From positions 1,736,001 to 1,800,000 of the forward strand of contig NZ_PGET01000001.1 of assembly GCF_002797975.1 (NCBI RefSeq): a stretch of DNA of 64,000 bases. Direction: 5' to 3'. The translations under genes and the position numbers were made by a program. Each line of letters starts with the position of its first letter. Position 1 is the stretch's first letter. Shown one piece after another: positions 17,481-26,980 of the stretch. The stretch is from [Clostridium] celerecrescens 18A. GTDB lineage: Bacteria; Bacillota; Clostridia; Lachnospirales; Lachnospiraceae. The notes under the pieces are model-generated. The model was not told where the DNA came from. It saw only the letters and a list, made by a program, of their open reading frames with translations, and did no database searches.

Positions 17481-17951
17481 TTACGATTCCATACCCTTGA
17501 TGCCGCAGACCAGCTCAAAGTATTCATCTGCTGTTTTGGCATTGTTTAAACGCTCCATTAATTCCTCATTCTGAAAATTCTCCACCAATATCTGCAGCAG
17601 ATCGATGTGTTCATCTGATTTTAAAAATCCCAGCATAAATATAAATCTGACTTGATGGACTTCATCATTGTTTGCCATTTCCCTCCATTCAACAGCTTCT
17701 TTCAGCCGAATAGGAGCAATAAACGGCCGGATGATCTGGCTGATATCTGTATGGGGAATGGCAACCGGATAGGGCTTAATGGGTAGTGCTGTGGGATAGC
17801 TTTCTTCCCTTACCTTTAGTGACTCCAGATAAGTTTCTTTCACAAATCCTCTTTTAAACAGAATGTCTGCCATCCGTTTAAATACTTCGGTCTGGTCCGC
17901 CGCTTCTAAGTCCAGCTGAACCAGGTCCCGAAATAACATATCCTTTTTCAA
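17481..17951 (-). CDS. gatA: PTS fructose/galactitol-type IIA component
   Basis: A 156-residue IIA domain protein (PTS_EIIA_2 family). The phosphorylated histidine is His67 in the motif YPVAIPHTD. It takes phosphate from HPr and passes it to IIB. It is the first gene of the operon, with an AGGAGG ribosome site, and is preceded by a promoter whose -10 lies within an inverted repeat (18007-18027). Confidence 0.92.
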   Translation of the reverse strand: MKKDMLFRDLVQLDLEAADQTEVFKRMADILFKRGFVKETYLESLKVREESYPTALPIKPYPVAIPHTDISQIIRPFIAPIRLKEAVEWREMANNDEVHQVRFIFMLGFLKSDEHIDLLQILVENFQNEELMERLNNAKTADEYFELVCGIKGMES

Positions 17952-18006
17952 ATGTAACCTCCTTTAATGCTTATCATTTACCGGTAATAATCAAGCAATT
18001 TGTTAT

Positions 18007-18027
18007 GTGCAAATTATACCATTGCAC
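18007..18027 (-). promoter_or_regulatory. Extended -10 promoter and overlapping palindrome of the PTS operon
   Basis: On minus, TGGTATAAT (extended -10, TATAAT at 18013-18018) is flanked exactly by GTGCAA and TTGCAC, a perfect 6-bp inverted repeat with a 9-base centre. The -35 is poor, as expected for an activated or extended -10 promoter. A symmetric site over the -10 suggests operator control. A second small palindrome TTGCGCAA lies at 18073-18080. Confidence 0.55.
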
Positions 18028-18094
18028 TATCCCCTTATCTACAACCGTTGTGTACAATTATCAATTTCCCCATTGCGCAAAATTGGACTCACGC

Positions 18095-18131
18095 AAAAAA
18101 AGACCAGTCTTCAAATGTTGACAGACCAGTC
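18095..18131 (-). terminator. Probable terminator after the lactonase gene
   Basis: GACTGGTC occurs twice in direct orientation on the minus strand (18124-18131 and 18102-18109), but the two copies can pair as RNA with two G-U wobbles, giving an 8-bp stem followed directly by seven T. It lies about 50 bases after the lactonase stop. Confidence 0.6.
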
Positions 18132-18183
18132 GTTTTCTTTATAAGATTGCTATTGTTATACAGGCTTTTGCCATTTCCACTAA

Positions 18184-19257
18184 TTACATCCGGAAAAATC
18201 GGATGCACACCGGCGCCCCGGTATTTATCTGATTTACCTGATTCATATGACCATTTTCTTTGATTTCAAAAACTGTGATTGTATCACTGTCTTGATTGCC
18301 AACTAAAATATACGCTCCAGTCAGGTCAATTGCAAAATTCCGAGGCGTTTTTCCACCGCAGAATTGTCTTTCGACGAATGTCAGACTTCCATCCTCTTCG
18401 ATTTGATAGCAAGCCAGACTATCATGTCCACGATTCGATGCATAGAGAAATTTTCCATCTGGAGTAATATGAAGGTCAGAACATGTGTTGTTCCCGGTAA
18501 AATCCGATGGAAGTGTATTTACGGCATTCTGAAATTCCATCTTGCCGTCAACATATGTAAAATGCATTACCTGCGAACTAATTTCATTAATCAAATAGAA
18601 ATGCTTCCCATCTTTTCCGAACTCTCCGTATCTGGGGCCGCTTCCTGCAGGCACACGAACCGAAGCGCTATCCTCAGTATATGCAACGCTTCCTTCATAT
18701 CGATATGCCACAAGCTTATCAATTCCCAGATCAGAGACATAAAGCGATTCCTGATCCGGTGCAAAAATACAGCTATGTGCATGGGGCCTTTCCTGGCGTG
18801 ACTGATGAATACTGCTTCCCTCATGTTTAAATAACTGGCAATCATTTTTAACATTTCCTTTTTCATCAATTGGATACACAGTCACGGAGCCACTGGAATA
18901 ATTAGCTATAGCAGCAAATTGTCCGTTTGGCCCAATCGCAATATGACATGGGTCTTCCCCATAAGTATTCCAGCTACCTTCTATGCTCATATTGCCTTCT
19001 TCATCATAAGTGAGCTGGGTCATACCGCCGCCGGTCTTTCCCAGATATTCTTTCATCTCATTAACTGCATAAATCTTTTTATTTATCTCATCTACACATA
19101 GGAAAGAAGGATTTTTGACTGCAATTTCTTTTTTTATTTCTATCTTGCCGTCTTCAAATGTACAGAATGAAATTCCCTTTCCTTTTCCTTGAAATACTTC
19201 ACCTGTTCCAAATAAAATTGGTTCCGTGTAACTGCCAATAACAAAATATTGTTTCAA
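18184..19257 (-). CDS. Lactonase family protein (6-phosphogluconolactonase-like beta-propeller)
   Basis: A seven-bladed beta-propeller lactonase of the YbhE/Pgl type, about 357 residues. Family motifs are present: FVIGSYTE at the start, RQERPHAHSCIF, GSGPRYGEF, NRGHDSLA and TPRNFAIDLTG. It may hydrolyse 6-phosphogluconolactone or another sugar lactone. No ATG fits the start: the TTG at 19257 (then KQYFVIGSYTE) matches family N-termini, with a weak AAGGA site 13 bases upstream; another in-frame TTG lies at 19293. The gene stands alone behind a twin-palindrome promoter. Confidence 0.88.
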   Translation of the reverse strand: MKQYFVIGSYTEPILFGTGEVFQGKGKGISFCTFEDGKIEIKKEIAVKNPSFLCVDEINKKIYAVNEMKEYLGKTGGGMTQLTYDEEGNMSIEGSWNTYGEDPCHIAIGPNGQFAAIANYSSGSVTVYPIDEKGNVKNDCQLFKHEGSSIHQSRQERPHAHSCIFAPDQESLYVSDLGIDKLVAYRYEGSVAYTEDSASVRVPAGSGPRYGEFGKDGKHFYLINEISSQVMHFTYVDGKMEFQNAVNTLPSDFTGNNTCSDLHITPDGKFLYASNRGHDSLACYQIEEDGSLTFVERQFCGGKTPRNFAIDLTGAYILVGNQDSDTITVFEIKENGHMNQVNQINTGAPVCIRFFRM

Positions 19258-19313
19258 AGTTCTTATTCCATCCTTTCTACCAGCTCCACCCAACAGCCGG
19301 GCTTGTTGGTTCG

Positions 19314-19340
19314 TTATGGTTTACTTAAGGCTGAAAGCAT
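19314..19340 (-). other. Possible 8-codon leader ORF before the lactonase gene
   Basis: A perfect GGAGGTG ribosome site precedes ATG at 19340, and the frame MLSALSKP ends at a stop 56 bases before the lactonase start. The lactonase itself has only a weak site and a TTG start, so coupling or attenuation is possible. An inverted repeat CCAACA/TGTTGG lies between the two. Confidence 0.35.
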
Positions 19341-19358
19341 AAAATCACCTCCAAAAAT

Positions 19359-19406
19359 CAAAGTAGAATTCTACTATGGTTTATGAGTAGGATTCTACTT
19401 TGTCAA
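19359..19406 (-). promoter_or_regulatory. Promoter with two 14-bp palindromic operators
   Basis: AGTAGAATTCTACT (19362-19375) is a perfect palindrome; a second copy with one change (AGTAGGATTCTACT, 19386-19399) lies 24 bp away centre to centre. A perfect TTGACA -35 (19401-19406, minus) touches the second copy, which therefore fills the spacer; the other copy lies near the predicted start point. The -10 is weak (TAAACC). This is the layout of a repressor- or spacer-remodelling-controlled promoter. The regulator is unknown. Confidence 0.65.
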
Positions 19407-19453
19407 TAGCTGCCTTTTTAATCGGAATGGCAGGGTACTGTTCCCTCTGCATT

Positions 19454-20680
19454 TTATCTTTCTGTAAATTTCTCTACGATTTTAAGAAGCAGTTCTACCA
19501 CCTTCTCCATGGACTGAACGGGAATAAACTCAAACTTTCCATGGTAGTTATAACCACCGGTGCACAGGTTTGGACAAGGAAGCCCTTCATAAGACAAACG
19601 GGCTCCATCCGTGCCTCCGCGGATGGGTGTTACCAGAGGTTCTATTCCGATTTCCTCCATGGAAGTCTTTGCTATATCGATCAGGTACATGTGAGGCTGG
19701 ATCTTTTCCTTCATATTATAGTAACTGTCCTTTAAAGTAAGTTCCACGGTCCCTGCATGATAGCGGCTGTTGAGATATTCCGCCACCCTCTCCATAAATG
19801 CCTTTTTCTCTTCAAATCTTTCTTTGCTGTGATCCCGGATAATATAATCCATACGGGCTTCTTCCACCGTTCCGCTCATAGAATCCAAATGGAAAAATCC
19901 CTCATATCCTTCTGTATACATAGGATTTTCAGCAGCTGGAAGCATGCTGTGGAACTCCATGGCCATCAGCAGGGCATTCCTCATTCTTCCTTTGGAAGAT
20001 CCTGGGTGGATGCTTGAGCCGTGCACCCGGACCTTTGCGGAAGCAGCATTGAAATTCTCATACTCCAGTTCTCCTAATCCACCGCCGTCTACGGTATAAG
20101 CCACATCTGCTCCAAAGCCCTTTACATCAAAGAAATCTGCGCCTCTTCCAACCTCTTCATCCGGTGTAAAGCCAATGCGGATGGTTCCATGAGGAATCTC
20201 CGGATGGGATAAAAGATACTCCGCCATAGCCATGATCTCGGCAACTCCGGCTTTGTCATCCGCCCCCAACAGGGTGGTTCCGTCCGTTGTAATGATATCC
20301 TGCCCCTTGTACTTTAACAAATCCGGAAAATCGCTTGCACTCATGACCAGTCCGGTTTCTTTATTCAACAGGATATCACCGCCGTCATAATTTTTCACGA
20401 TCTGCGGCTTTACTCCCGTCCCGGAATATGCAGGTGCGGTATCCATATGGGCAATTAAGCCAAGTACCGGGACAGGCTTATCCATGGTGGCAGGTATGGT
20501 AGCGTAAACGTAGCTATGCTCATCCACCATCACATGCTCCGCCTTCATGGCCTGAAGCTGGGCCGCCAGTTCTCTGGCTAACACCCGCTGCTTTTCCGTA
20601 CTGGGAACTGCCTCCATATCCTCCTTAGACTGTGTGTCAAAGGATATATACTTTAAAAAATTATCTAATACTTGTGACAT
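19454..20680 (-). CDS. pepT: Peptidase T (tripeptide aminopeptidase)
   Basis: M20-family zinc aminopeptidase that removes N-terminal residues from tripeptides in the cytoplasm; 408 residues, the usual size. Metal and catalytic motifs: [54 protein letters not shown] region and GTDGARLS. The start at 20680 ([18 protein letters not shown]) matches other PepT proteins and has an AGAGG site; a longer frame to 20755 would run into the preceding gene. It follows the unknown membrane protein gene by 29 bases, so the two may be co-transcribed. Confidence 0.95.
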   Translation of the reverse strand: MSQVLDNFLKYISFDTQSKEDMEAVPSTEKQRVLARELAAQLQAMKAEHVMVDEHSYVYATIPATMDKPVPVLGLIAHMDTAPAYSGTGVKPQIVKNYDGGDILLNKETGLVMSASDFPDLLKYKGQDIITTDGTTLLGADDKAGVAEIMAMAEYLLSHPEIPHGTIRIGFTPDEEVGRGADFFDVKGFGADVAYTVDGGGLGELEYENFNAASAKVRVHGSSIHPGSSKGRMRNALLMAMEFHSMLPAAENPMYTEGYEGFFHLDSMSGTVEEARMDYIIRDHSKERFEEKKAFMERVAEYLNSRYHAGTVELTLKDSYYNMKEKIQPHMYLIDIAKTSMEEIGIEPLVTPIRGGTDGARLSYEGLPCPNLCTGGYNYHGKFEFIPVQSMEKVVELLLKIVEKFTER

Positions 20681-20709
20681 ATTCAAATCGCCTCTTTTTC
20701 TAAAATTTA

Positions 20710-22200
20710 TTATTCCATATTTAAAATGGCTTTTATAGCTCCTGCCGCGGACCATACAGACAGGCCGAAACCAATGGCTAGGTCAATGAAAAATCCTCTC
20801 CACATATCCATATCGGACATCAGCTTTCCAAAATTGGAGAAAACATAGGCCAAGGTTTCAAAGCTGGCTTCATACTGGAAGTATCCCCTTGTTATGGATA
20901 CGGCATAATCCAGAAGATTGGCTCCAATGATCATTCCGGCTGTTATAATAAGACAAATGACGGCTCCCTTTTTATCCAGTGATCCTCCAAACTTCTGATA
21001 GCCGCTTAAGGCAAGCTTCAGCATAACAAACCCTGCTATTCCTGCAACAAATCCAACCTGACCGATGAGCACCCACAGCCCCACTCCTAAAAGAGAGGCA
21101 AACAGGGCCCCGATTATACCAAAGAGTGGATTGGACGGCTTCTGATCAAGGGATGCGGATATCTGAAGGATTGCTTCCGGATCCACATTTTCAGGGTACA
21201 TGCGGTATGTACCGTCCAGTATATCTTCCGGCAATTCCTCTTTTTTATCCTCAATTTTCCTTTTCACCTGGGAGATTAGTTCCAAGAACCCATCCTTGTT
21301 CTTTCTTCCCCCCATAGCAAGGGTATGGTATTTTTGATCCTTTGTTTCAACCATAAGCCTTATTCCCGTTGCAGAGGAGGTATCATAAATCCGCGCAACA
21401 GCCTCATATGGGATGATATCAAATCCCTCTGCATTGGCAATGATATAATCATTGGTCAAATAAAGCTGTTCTTTTTCATAGGAGGAGGTATTGGCCCGAT
21501 TAAGCTGTCTGTCTAATGCAAGCAGTCTTTCTCCTGTCCATGCCTTTAAGGTAATCCGGCTTATCTTAAACCTCCGGCTGTTAAGCTTCCATACCAAAAT
21601 CAAAGTTCCTGCCAGAGCGGCCAGAAATCCGTACGAAAAAACGAGAGAAATTGTTTCCGAAGCATTGGAGGCCGGCATTCTGGTGGTATCCAGATAGTAT
21701 TCTCCGAAATAATCCGAAAAATTATCCTCCGTTACAAGTTTCTCTCCCCACATCTCATTGTAGCTCTCTATGGCATACTCCCGGATATCAGCCTCAATGC
21801 GCGACGACATGCCGTAAAAAACCACAGGCTCCGGTTCTTCCTCGGACTCATCGTACAAATAGGATTGAATCTGTAAATATTCCTCAGGCAGGTTCCCGTG
21901 GACCTGTACGATATAAGGAAGCAGGTTTTCATCGTAAGCAAAGTAATAATGATTGGTTTCCTTAAAATCCGACGCAAACTCCCAGGTCATCATTTGAGCC
22001 TTTAAGCTGCTGTAAATATCTGCGCCATCATACACATGAAACTCCATCGGTTCCACATCAGGCTTCGTATTTCCCACAAGTTTCATGCCAATTCCTGCAA
22101 CAAAAAACGAAACGGCGGTGATATACAGGAAAATAACAGGTAACACCCAGTGGTAAATCCGTGTCATCCGTTTCATCCTGCCAGACATCTGTTCTTTCAT
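20710..22200 (-). CDS. Large membrane protein, unknown
   Basis: About 496 residues. One hydrophobic segment near the N-terminus ([19 protein letters not shown]), an extracytoplasmic-looking region of about 150 residues, a second span ([16 protein letters not shown]), a soluble region of about 130 residues with a PH-like [20 protein letters not shown] stretch, then four to five C-terminal spans. I do not recognise a named family. The start is set at 22200 because GGGAGG lies 8 bases upstream and the promoter at 22232-22260 would begin transcription after the alternative start at 22248. Confidence 0.75.
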   Translation of the reverse strand: MKEQMSGRMKRMTRIYHWVLPVIFLYITAVSFFVAGIGMKLVGNTKPDVEPMEFHVYDGADIYSSLKAQMMTWEFASDFKETNHYYFAYDENLLPYIVQVHGNLPEEYLQIQSYLYDESEEEPEPVVFYGMSSRIEADIREYAIESYNEMWGEKLVTEDNFSDYFGEYYLDTTRMPASNASETISLVFSYGFLAALAGTLILVWKLNSRRFKISRITLKAWTGERLLALDRQLNRANTSSYEKEQLYLTNDYIIANAEGFDIIPYEAVARIYDTSSATGIRLMVETKDQKYHTLAMGGRKNKDGFLELISQVKRKIEDKKEELPEDILDGTYRMYPENVDPEAILQISASLDQKPSNPLFGIIGALFASLLGVGLWVLIGQVGFVAGIAGFVMLKLALSGYQKFGGSLDKKGAVICLIITAGMIIGANLLDYAVSITRGYFQYEASFETLAYVFSNFGKLMSDMDMWRGFFIDLAIGFGLSVWSAAGAIKAILNME

Positions 22201-22231
22201 ACCCATAGCCTCCCATAATTTCCATTTTTTT

Positions 22232-22260
22232 ATTATACCATGGAACAATCAGGCTGTCCA
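22232..22260 (-). promoter_or_regulatory. Sigma-A promoter of the membrane protein-pepT unit
   Basis: Read on minus: TGGACA (22255-22260), 17-base spacer ending in TGG, and TATAAT (22232-22237). It also excludes the upstream start candidate at 22248. Confidence 0.78.
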
Positions 22261-22275
22261 TGGCTCTATGTACAC

Positions 22276-22316
22276 AAAAAACGCTGGAAAAGCAAGCAGC
22301 CTTCCCAGCGTTTTTA
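22276..22316 (-). terminator. Terminator of the his operon
   Basis: AACGCTGG and CCAGCGTT pair around a 17-base loop, followed on the minus strand by TTTTTT. It lies just after the HisIE stop. The plus strand also has TTTTT after the stem, but no plus-strand gene precedes it. Confidence 0.88.
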
Positions 22317-22322
22317 TAAGGT

Positions 22323-23612
22323 TTATCGGTTGGACAGTTCCCTGGTAATATCTTCCCAGGATACTCCTTTATAAGCCATAAGCACCATCATATGATAAAG
22401 GAAATCTGAAATTTCGTATTTTACTTCCTCCGGATTTGGATTTTTGGCTGCTATTACAATTTCCGTTGACTCTTCTCCCAGCTTTTTCAATATCTTGTCA
22501 AGACCTTTGTCAAACAGATAATTGGTATAGGAACCTTCCTTTGGATTTGTCTTTCTGTCAAGGATTACATGAAATACCTCTTCAAACACCTTTAAGGGAT
22601 TGCTCTCCTGATACTCTTTTTTAACAAGATTCTGATAAAAACAGCTTCTCGCCCCTGTATGGCAGGCGGCTCCGATCTGGTTCACTTTTGCTAACAGCGT
22701 ATCATTGTCGCAATCCAGGGCCAGGGACTTCACATACTGATAGTGGCCGGAGGTTTCTCCCTTCCGCCAAAGGCTTTTACGGCTTCTGCTGTAATAGGTC
22801 ATACATCCGGTCTTAAGTGTTTCGTGAAAGGCTTCTTCGTTCATATAGGCCAGCATGAGCACTTCTCCTGTCCTGTAATCCTGGGTGATTACAGGAATCA
22901 GGCCATCATCGCCCAGCTTAAACTGGTCAAAGCTTACCGGGCTTTCAAAGGTATCCACTCCGATTCCAAGGGCTTTTAAATCCTGCTTCAAATCCATGCA
23001 GTTGGCTTCCCCGTCAAAGCTTCCCACCAGGCCTTTCACATTTTCCACCCCAAGGGCATAGGCTAAGAGATCTGCATCTTCCCCGCAGCCGGTGATCAAA
23101 AAGTCCTCCTCACAAGATGAAACGGCCTGGAGTTTTTCCTCTGTAACGCCCTCCCCCAGGATCATGAAAGAAGCACCCAGCTGGGCGTATTCCTTGGTCC
23201 GCTCCAAATACGAACAGTCCGGAAGATAAGCATAAATCTTATCATCTCCAAACCTGTCCGCCGCTTCCTTCATCAAATCCACATTTTCATCAAGGCTTAC
23301 ATCAAGAAATGCTGCCTTTGCTCCTGCATAAAGGTATTTCTTCACATCCTCCAGCCGTCTGACTCTTCCTCCTAAAATCACAGGAATATCAGACAGTCTT
23401 GCAACTTCCTTCATAAGGCCGATTGTCCGTTCATGATCTTCCTCTGACTCAGATAAATCATGCAGAAAGAGCTCGTCGGCTCCGCTGTCACCGTAAAAAC
23501 AGGCCAGTGTCAAAAGATTTTCCCCATAGCACGCCTTTTGATCATCAAGCCTTACTGCCTTCCCCTCCCGGATTCCAAAACCTGCAATTAGTTTTTTATA
23601 TTCCATCATCAT
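22323..23612 (-). CDS. hisIE: HisF-like domain fused to phosphoribosyl-AMP cyclohydrolase / phosphoribosyl-ATP pyrophosphatase
   Basis: A 429-residue fusion. Residues about 5-220 resemble the HisF/HisA (beta-alpha)8 barrel ([44 protein letters not shown]) but the two catalytic aspartates are absent: [11 protein letters not shown] replaces the CLDVKDGRVVKG type and IYAYLPDC replaces the second. Residues about 230-325 are HisI ([19 protein letters not shown]; zinc residues in [21 protein letters not shown]). Residues about 340-429 are HisE ([16 protein letters not shown]). It performs steps 2 and 3 of histidine synthesis. Overlaps hisA by 4 bases. Function of the barrel is unknown. Confidence 0.92.
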   Translation of the reverse strand: MMMEYKKLIAGFGIREGKAVRLDDQKACYGENLLTLACFYGDSGADELFLHDLSESEEDHERTIGLMKEVARLSDIPVILGGRVRRLEDVKKYLYAGAKAAFLDVSLDENVDLMKEAADRFGDDKIYAYLPDCSYLERTKEYAQLGASFMILGEGVTEEKLQAVSSCEEDFLITGCGEDADLLAYALGVENVKGLVGSFDGEANCMDLKQDLKALGIGVDTFESPVSFDQFKLGDDGLIPVITQDYRTGEVLMLAYMNEEAFHETLKTGCMTYYSRSRKSLWRKGETSGHYQYVKSLALDCDNDTLLAKVNQIGAACHTGARSCFYQNLVKKEYQESNPLKVFEEVFHVILDRKTNPKEGSYTNYLFDKGLDKILKKLGEESTEIVIAAKNPNPEEVKYEISDFLYHMMVLMAYKGVSWEDITRELSNR

Positions 23613-24349
23613 ATCCTCCCCTGATGATTCTGCTTTTCAAAGGCTTCAATGGCTTCCTTTAAATCGATCCGATTTTCATACAACGCCTTCCCGATGATGG
23701 CACCACGGACACCTGCATGATAAAGCTGCCTTAAATCTTCCATGGAAGACATTCCTCCGGAGGCAATGATATCCATTCCGGTTTCTTCCGTCAGCCTTTT
23801 CGTGTACTCCACATTGGGGCCCGTCAGCATCCCATCCCTGGATATATCGGTATAAACGATATGACGGACGCCGTACTCCTTCATCCTGCTGCAAAGCTCT
23901 GATGCGGTGATTCCGCTGATCTTTTCCCAGCCTTCCACCGCTACCATACCATCCTTTGCGTCAACGCCTGCCACGATCCGGTCCTGCCCGAACTTTTTCA
24001 CCATGTCCCGGATAAATTCCGGATTTTCAACGGCCTTTGTCCCGATGATTACCCTGGCTACTCCCAGGGAAAGCATGGACCCGACAGCCTCTTCGCTTCG
24101 GATGCCGCCGCCTATTTCGATTGGTATGGAAACGGTATCCGCTATTCTTTTGATCACCTTTTCATTTATAGAACGGCCGGCCAAAGCCCCGTCTAGATCT
24201 ACCAGATGAAGGAATGTGGCTCCCTGGGATTGCCAGAGGGCAGCTACCTCCTCCGGCTTTTGGGAATATACGGTGATCTCCTTAAATTCTCCCTGTTTCA
24301 AACGGACGCACTGTCCGTCTTTTAAGTCAATTGCTGGATAAAGCTGCAT
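23609..24349 (-). CDS. hisA: ProFAR isomerase HisA
   Basis: 1-(5-phosphoribosyl)-5-[(5-phosphoribosylamino)methylideneamino]imidazole-4-carboxamide isomerase, a 246-residue barrel. Catalytic aspartates are present in [14 protein letters not shown] and VAGVDAKDG, and the phosphate-binding glycine loops in IEIGGGIRS and IIASGGMSS. Both catalytic residues are intact, in contrast with the fused barrel downstream. It starts 12 bases after hisB and overlaps the HisIE fusion by 4 bases. Confidence 0.97.
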   Translation of the reverse strand: MQLYPAIDLKDGQCVRLKQGEFKEITVYSQKPEEVAALWQSQGATFLHLVDLDGALAGRSINEKVIKRIADTVSIPIEIGGGIRSEEAVGSMLSLGVARVIIGTKAVENPEFIRDMVKKFGQDRIVAGVDAKDGMVAVEGWEKISGITASELCSRMKEYGVRHIVYTDISRDGMLTGPNVEYTKRLTEETGMDIIASGGMSSMEDLRQLYHAGVRGAIIGKALYENRIDLKEAIEAFEKQNHQGRI

Positions 24350-24361
24350 ATGGATTCTCCT

Positions 24362-24949
24362 TTATAATGTTCCCTTTGTAGACAGTACCCCTGTAATTCT
24401 TGGATCAGGGGATGTTGCCTCATCCAAGGCTTTTGCAAATGCTTTGAAGATTCCCTCGATCACATGGTGGTTATTCTCTCCTGCCATTTTTCTGATATGC
24501 AGGTTCATTTCAGAAGCATATGAAACAGCATAGAAAAATTCCTTCAGCATTTCCGTCTCAAATTCACCCACCCGTTCGCTGGTAAGCAAAACATCGTAGC
24601 TTAAATACGGCCTGCCGGATAGGTCAATGGCACAGAGGACCAAGGTTTCATCCATAGGGAGGATCATGCTTCCGTAACGTCTGATGGATTTTTTATCACC
24701 AAGGGCCTGTTTGATGGCAGTTCCCAGGACAATGCCCGTATCTTCAACGGTATGGTGGGTATCTACCTCTAGATCTCCTTTCACCGTCAAGGTTAAGTCA
24801 AAAAAGCCATGTCGGGCAAAGCTGTTTAACATGTGATCAAAAAATCCAATCCCCGTTTGGATGTCAGCTTTTCCGCTTCCGTCTAAATCAAGGTTCAGCC
24901 GGATATCTGTCTCACGGGTTACCCGGGAAATCTCTGCACTTCGTCCCAT
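24362..24949 (-). CDS. hisB: Imidazoleglycerol-phosphate dehydratase
   Basis: Monofunctional HisB dehydratase, 195 residues; it lacks the phosphatase domain of the enterobacterial enzyme. The manganese-binding motifs are clear: GIGFFDHML, DTHHTVEDTG and NNHHVIEGIFKAFAKAL. The start at 24949 (MGRSAEISRVTRETDI) fits family N-termini and has an AAGG site, whereas the longer frame to 25009 would add 20 unrelated residues. It lies 13 bases upstream of hisA. Confidence 0.97.
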   Translation of the reverse strand: MGRSAEISRVTRETDIRLNLDLDGSGKADIQTGIGFFDHMLNSFARHGFFDLTLTVKGDLEVDTHHTVEDTGIVLGTAIKQALGDKKSIRRYGSMILPMDETLVLCAIDLSGRPYLSYDVLLTSERVGEFETEMLKEFFYAVSYASEMNLHIRKMAGENNHHVIEGIFKAFAKALDEATSPDPRITGVLSTKGTL

Positions 24950-25022
24950 ATTTAACCTTCTTTCATGTTTATAATTAGGTGAGTCCGCAGTTGCGCTCGC
25001 ACATAGCACTATTCCGCACTGC

Positions 25023-26321
25023 TCATTGCTTTCGAGGAAAGCGTACCTTTACAGAGTTTGCATGGGCGGTTAAATGTTCTGCCTCGGCAAATGCTTCGAT
25101 ATCTTCATGGATCTCTTCCAACGCTTCCTTTGAGTAATAAATAATGCTTGATTTCTTTATAAAATCATCCACACTTAAGGCTGAAAAAAATTTCGCCGTC
25201 CCATTGGTAGGAAGCACGTGGTTTGGTCCGGCAAAATAGTCTCCAAGAGGCTCCGAACTGTATTCTCCAATAAATATTGCGCCTGCATTATGAATCCTGG
25301 TCATATCTTCAAAAGGATTTTTGGTGATGATCTCCAAATGCTCCGGAGCGATCTCATTGACAGCCTGGATGGCTTCCTTCATGGTATCCGCCACTAGGAT
25401 ATATCCGTAATTATCCAAGGACTTTTCAATGATCTCTCTACGGGGCAGTTCCTGGGTGAAGGTTTTTATTTCCTCTGACACCTTCTCAGCCAGTTCCATA
25501 CTGGTGGTTACTAAAATAGCCGAAGCCAACTCATCATGTTCTGCCTGGGACAATAAATCTGCCGCCACAAAGCGGGGATTGGCGCTCTCATCTGCAAGCA
25601 CCAGTATCTCACTTGGGCCTGCAATGCTGTCAATGCTTACATGTCCGTAAACAGCCTTTTTTGCCAAAGCCACAAATATATTTCCTGGACCTACGATCTT
25701 GTTAACCTTAGGGATGGTTTCTGTACTAAAGGCAAGGGCCGCTACAGCCTGTGCCCCACCTACCTTATAAACTTCGGTCACCCCCGCAAGATGAGCTGCC
25801 GTTAAGGTGACAGGATTGACCTTTCCATCCTTTCCCGGCGGAGTCACCATGGCAATGCGTCTAACACCTGCCACTTCTGCCGGAATGATATTCATCAGGA
25901 CCGAGGACGGGTAAGCAGCCTTTCCGCCTGGAACATAAACACCCACGCTTTCTAATGGTGTGATCTTCTGGCCAAGAATGGTGCCGTCCGGCTTACTGTC
26001 AAACCAGCTGTACTGTCTTTGCTTTTCGTGAAACTGGCGGATATTTCTCATGGACTTTTTAAGGATCTCTATAAGCTCCGGATCAACTTCCTTCATGGCT
26101 TCTTCAATTTCCTGTCCGGTCACCTTTAGGGTTTCGGCCTTTATTTCCGCCTGATCAAATTCCTTTGTATAGGCAAATACTGCCTGATCTCCATCCCGTT
26201 TCACCGTTTCTACGATTTCCTGGACCGTGTCGGCATATGCGCTGTAATTATTAGGATCTCTTTTTAACAGATCAGCAAGAATATTTTGTCTGGAAGTTTC
26301 GTTAAGTTTTACAATTCTCAT
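25023..26321 (-). CDS. hisD: Histidinol dehydrogenase
   Basis: Zinc enzyme catalysing the last two NAD-dependent oxidations to histidine, 432 residues. Typical segments: [71 protein letters not shown] and APEHLEI, ending with [14 protein letters not shown]. It overlaps hisG by 4 bases and precedes hisB. Confidence 0.97.
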   Translation of the reverse strand: MRIVKLNETSRQNILADLLKRDPNNYSAYADTVQEIVETVKRDGDQAVFAYTKEFDQAEIKAETLKVTGQEIEEAMKEVDPELIEILKKSMRNIRQFHEKQRQYSWFDSKPDGTILGQKITPLESVGVYVPGGKAAYPSSVLMNIIPAEVAGVRRIAMVTPPGKDGKVNPVTLTAAHLAGVTEVYKVGGAQAVAALAFSTETIPKVNKIVGPGNIFVALAKKAVYGHVSIDSIAGPSEILVLADESANPRFVAADLLSQAEHDELASAILVTTSMELAEKVSEEIKTFTQELPRREIIEKSLDNYGYILVADTMKEAIQAVNEIAPEHLEIITKNPFEDMTRIHNAGAIFIGEYSSEPLGDYFAGPNHVLPTNGTAKFFSALSVDDFIKKSSIIYYSKEALEEIHEDIEAFAEAEHLTAHANSVKVRFPRKQ

Positions 26322-26968
26322 CGGTTTTCCTCCTGCAGCAAGGTACGCAGATCATGGATCAGCTTTGTTATCCTGTCATTCTCCCGTTTCATACTTACCT
26401 GATTGACCACCATACGGGCGGATAAGGGGCAGATTTCCTCCAATACCGCAAGCCCGTTTTCCTTAAGGGTGGCACCTGTTTCCACAATGTCCACTATAAC
26501 CTCGGAAAGCCCTACAATAGGCGCCAGCTCAATGGAGCCGTTAAGCTTTATGATTTCAACAGTCTGATGTTTTTTATTGTAAAAATAGTCCTTGGCAATC
26601 GCCGGATATTTGGTGGCTACACGAATCCTTTCATGATGCTTTAAAAGCTCTCCTGCCGATGGCGGGCCGCAGACACACATTCTGCAGGTTCCAATCCCCA
26701 GGTTCATGACCTCATAAAGCTTTCTTCCTTCTTCTAAAATGGTATCCTTTCCCACTATGCCAAGGTCAGCCGCCCCATACTCTACGTAGGTAGGCACATC
26801 ACTGGCCTTCGCAAGAAAGAACCGAATTCCCAGCTCCTCGTTGGTGAAAATCAGCTTCCGGGAATCTTTATCCTTCATTTCTTCACAGGTGATCCCGATT
26901 TTTTCAAACATTTCAAGTGACTGTTTTGCAAGCCGCCCCTTTGCCAGGGCAAAAGTCAGATATCTCAT
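26318..26968 (-). CDS. hisG: ATP phosphoribosyltransferase, short catalytic form
   Basis: First enzyme of histidine synthesis. At 216 residues it is the short HisG form that lacks the C-terminal allosteric domain and needs HisZ as partner; hisZ is directly upstream, 12 bases away. Motifs: [28 protein letters not shown] and the PRPP-loop region [14 protein letters not shown]. Confidence 0.97.
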   Translation of the reverse strand: MRYLTFALAKGRLAKQSLEMFEKIGITCEEMKDKDSRKLIFTNEELGIRFFLAKASDVPTYVEYGAADLGIVGKDTILEEGRKLYEVMNLGIGTCRMCVCGPPSAGELLKHHERIRVATKYPAIAKDYFYNKKHQTVEIIKLNGSIELAPIVGLSEVIVDIVETGATLKENGLAVLEEICPLSARMVVNQVSMKRENDRITKLIHDLRTLLQEENR

Positions 26969-26980
26969 ACGTACCCCCGA

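Noticed and set aside
18007..18027. Sigma-54 promoter for the PTS operon (TGG and GC elements)
   Set aside because: The spacing between the two elements is two bases too short, and an extended sigma-A -10 fits better; the PRD regulator has no visible sigma-54 ATPase domain.
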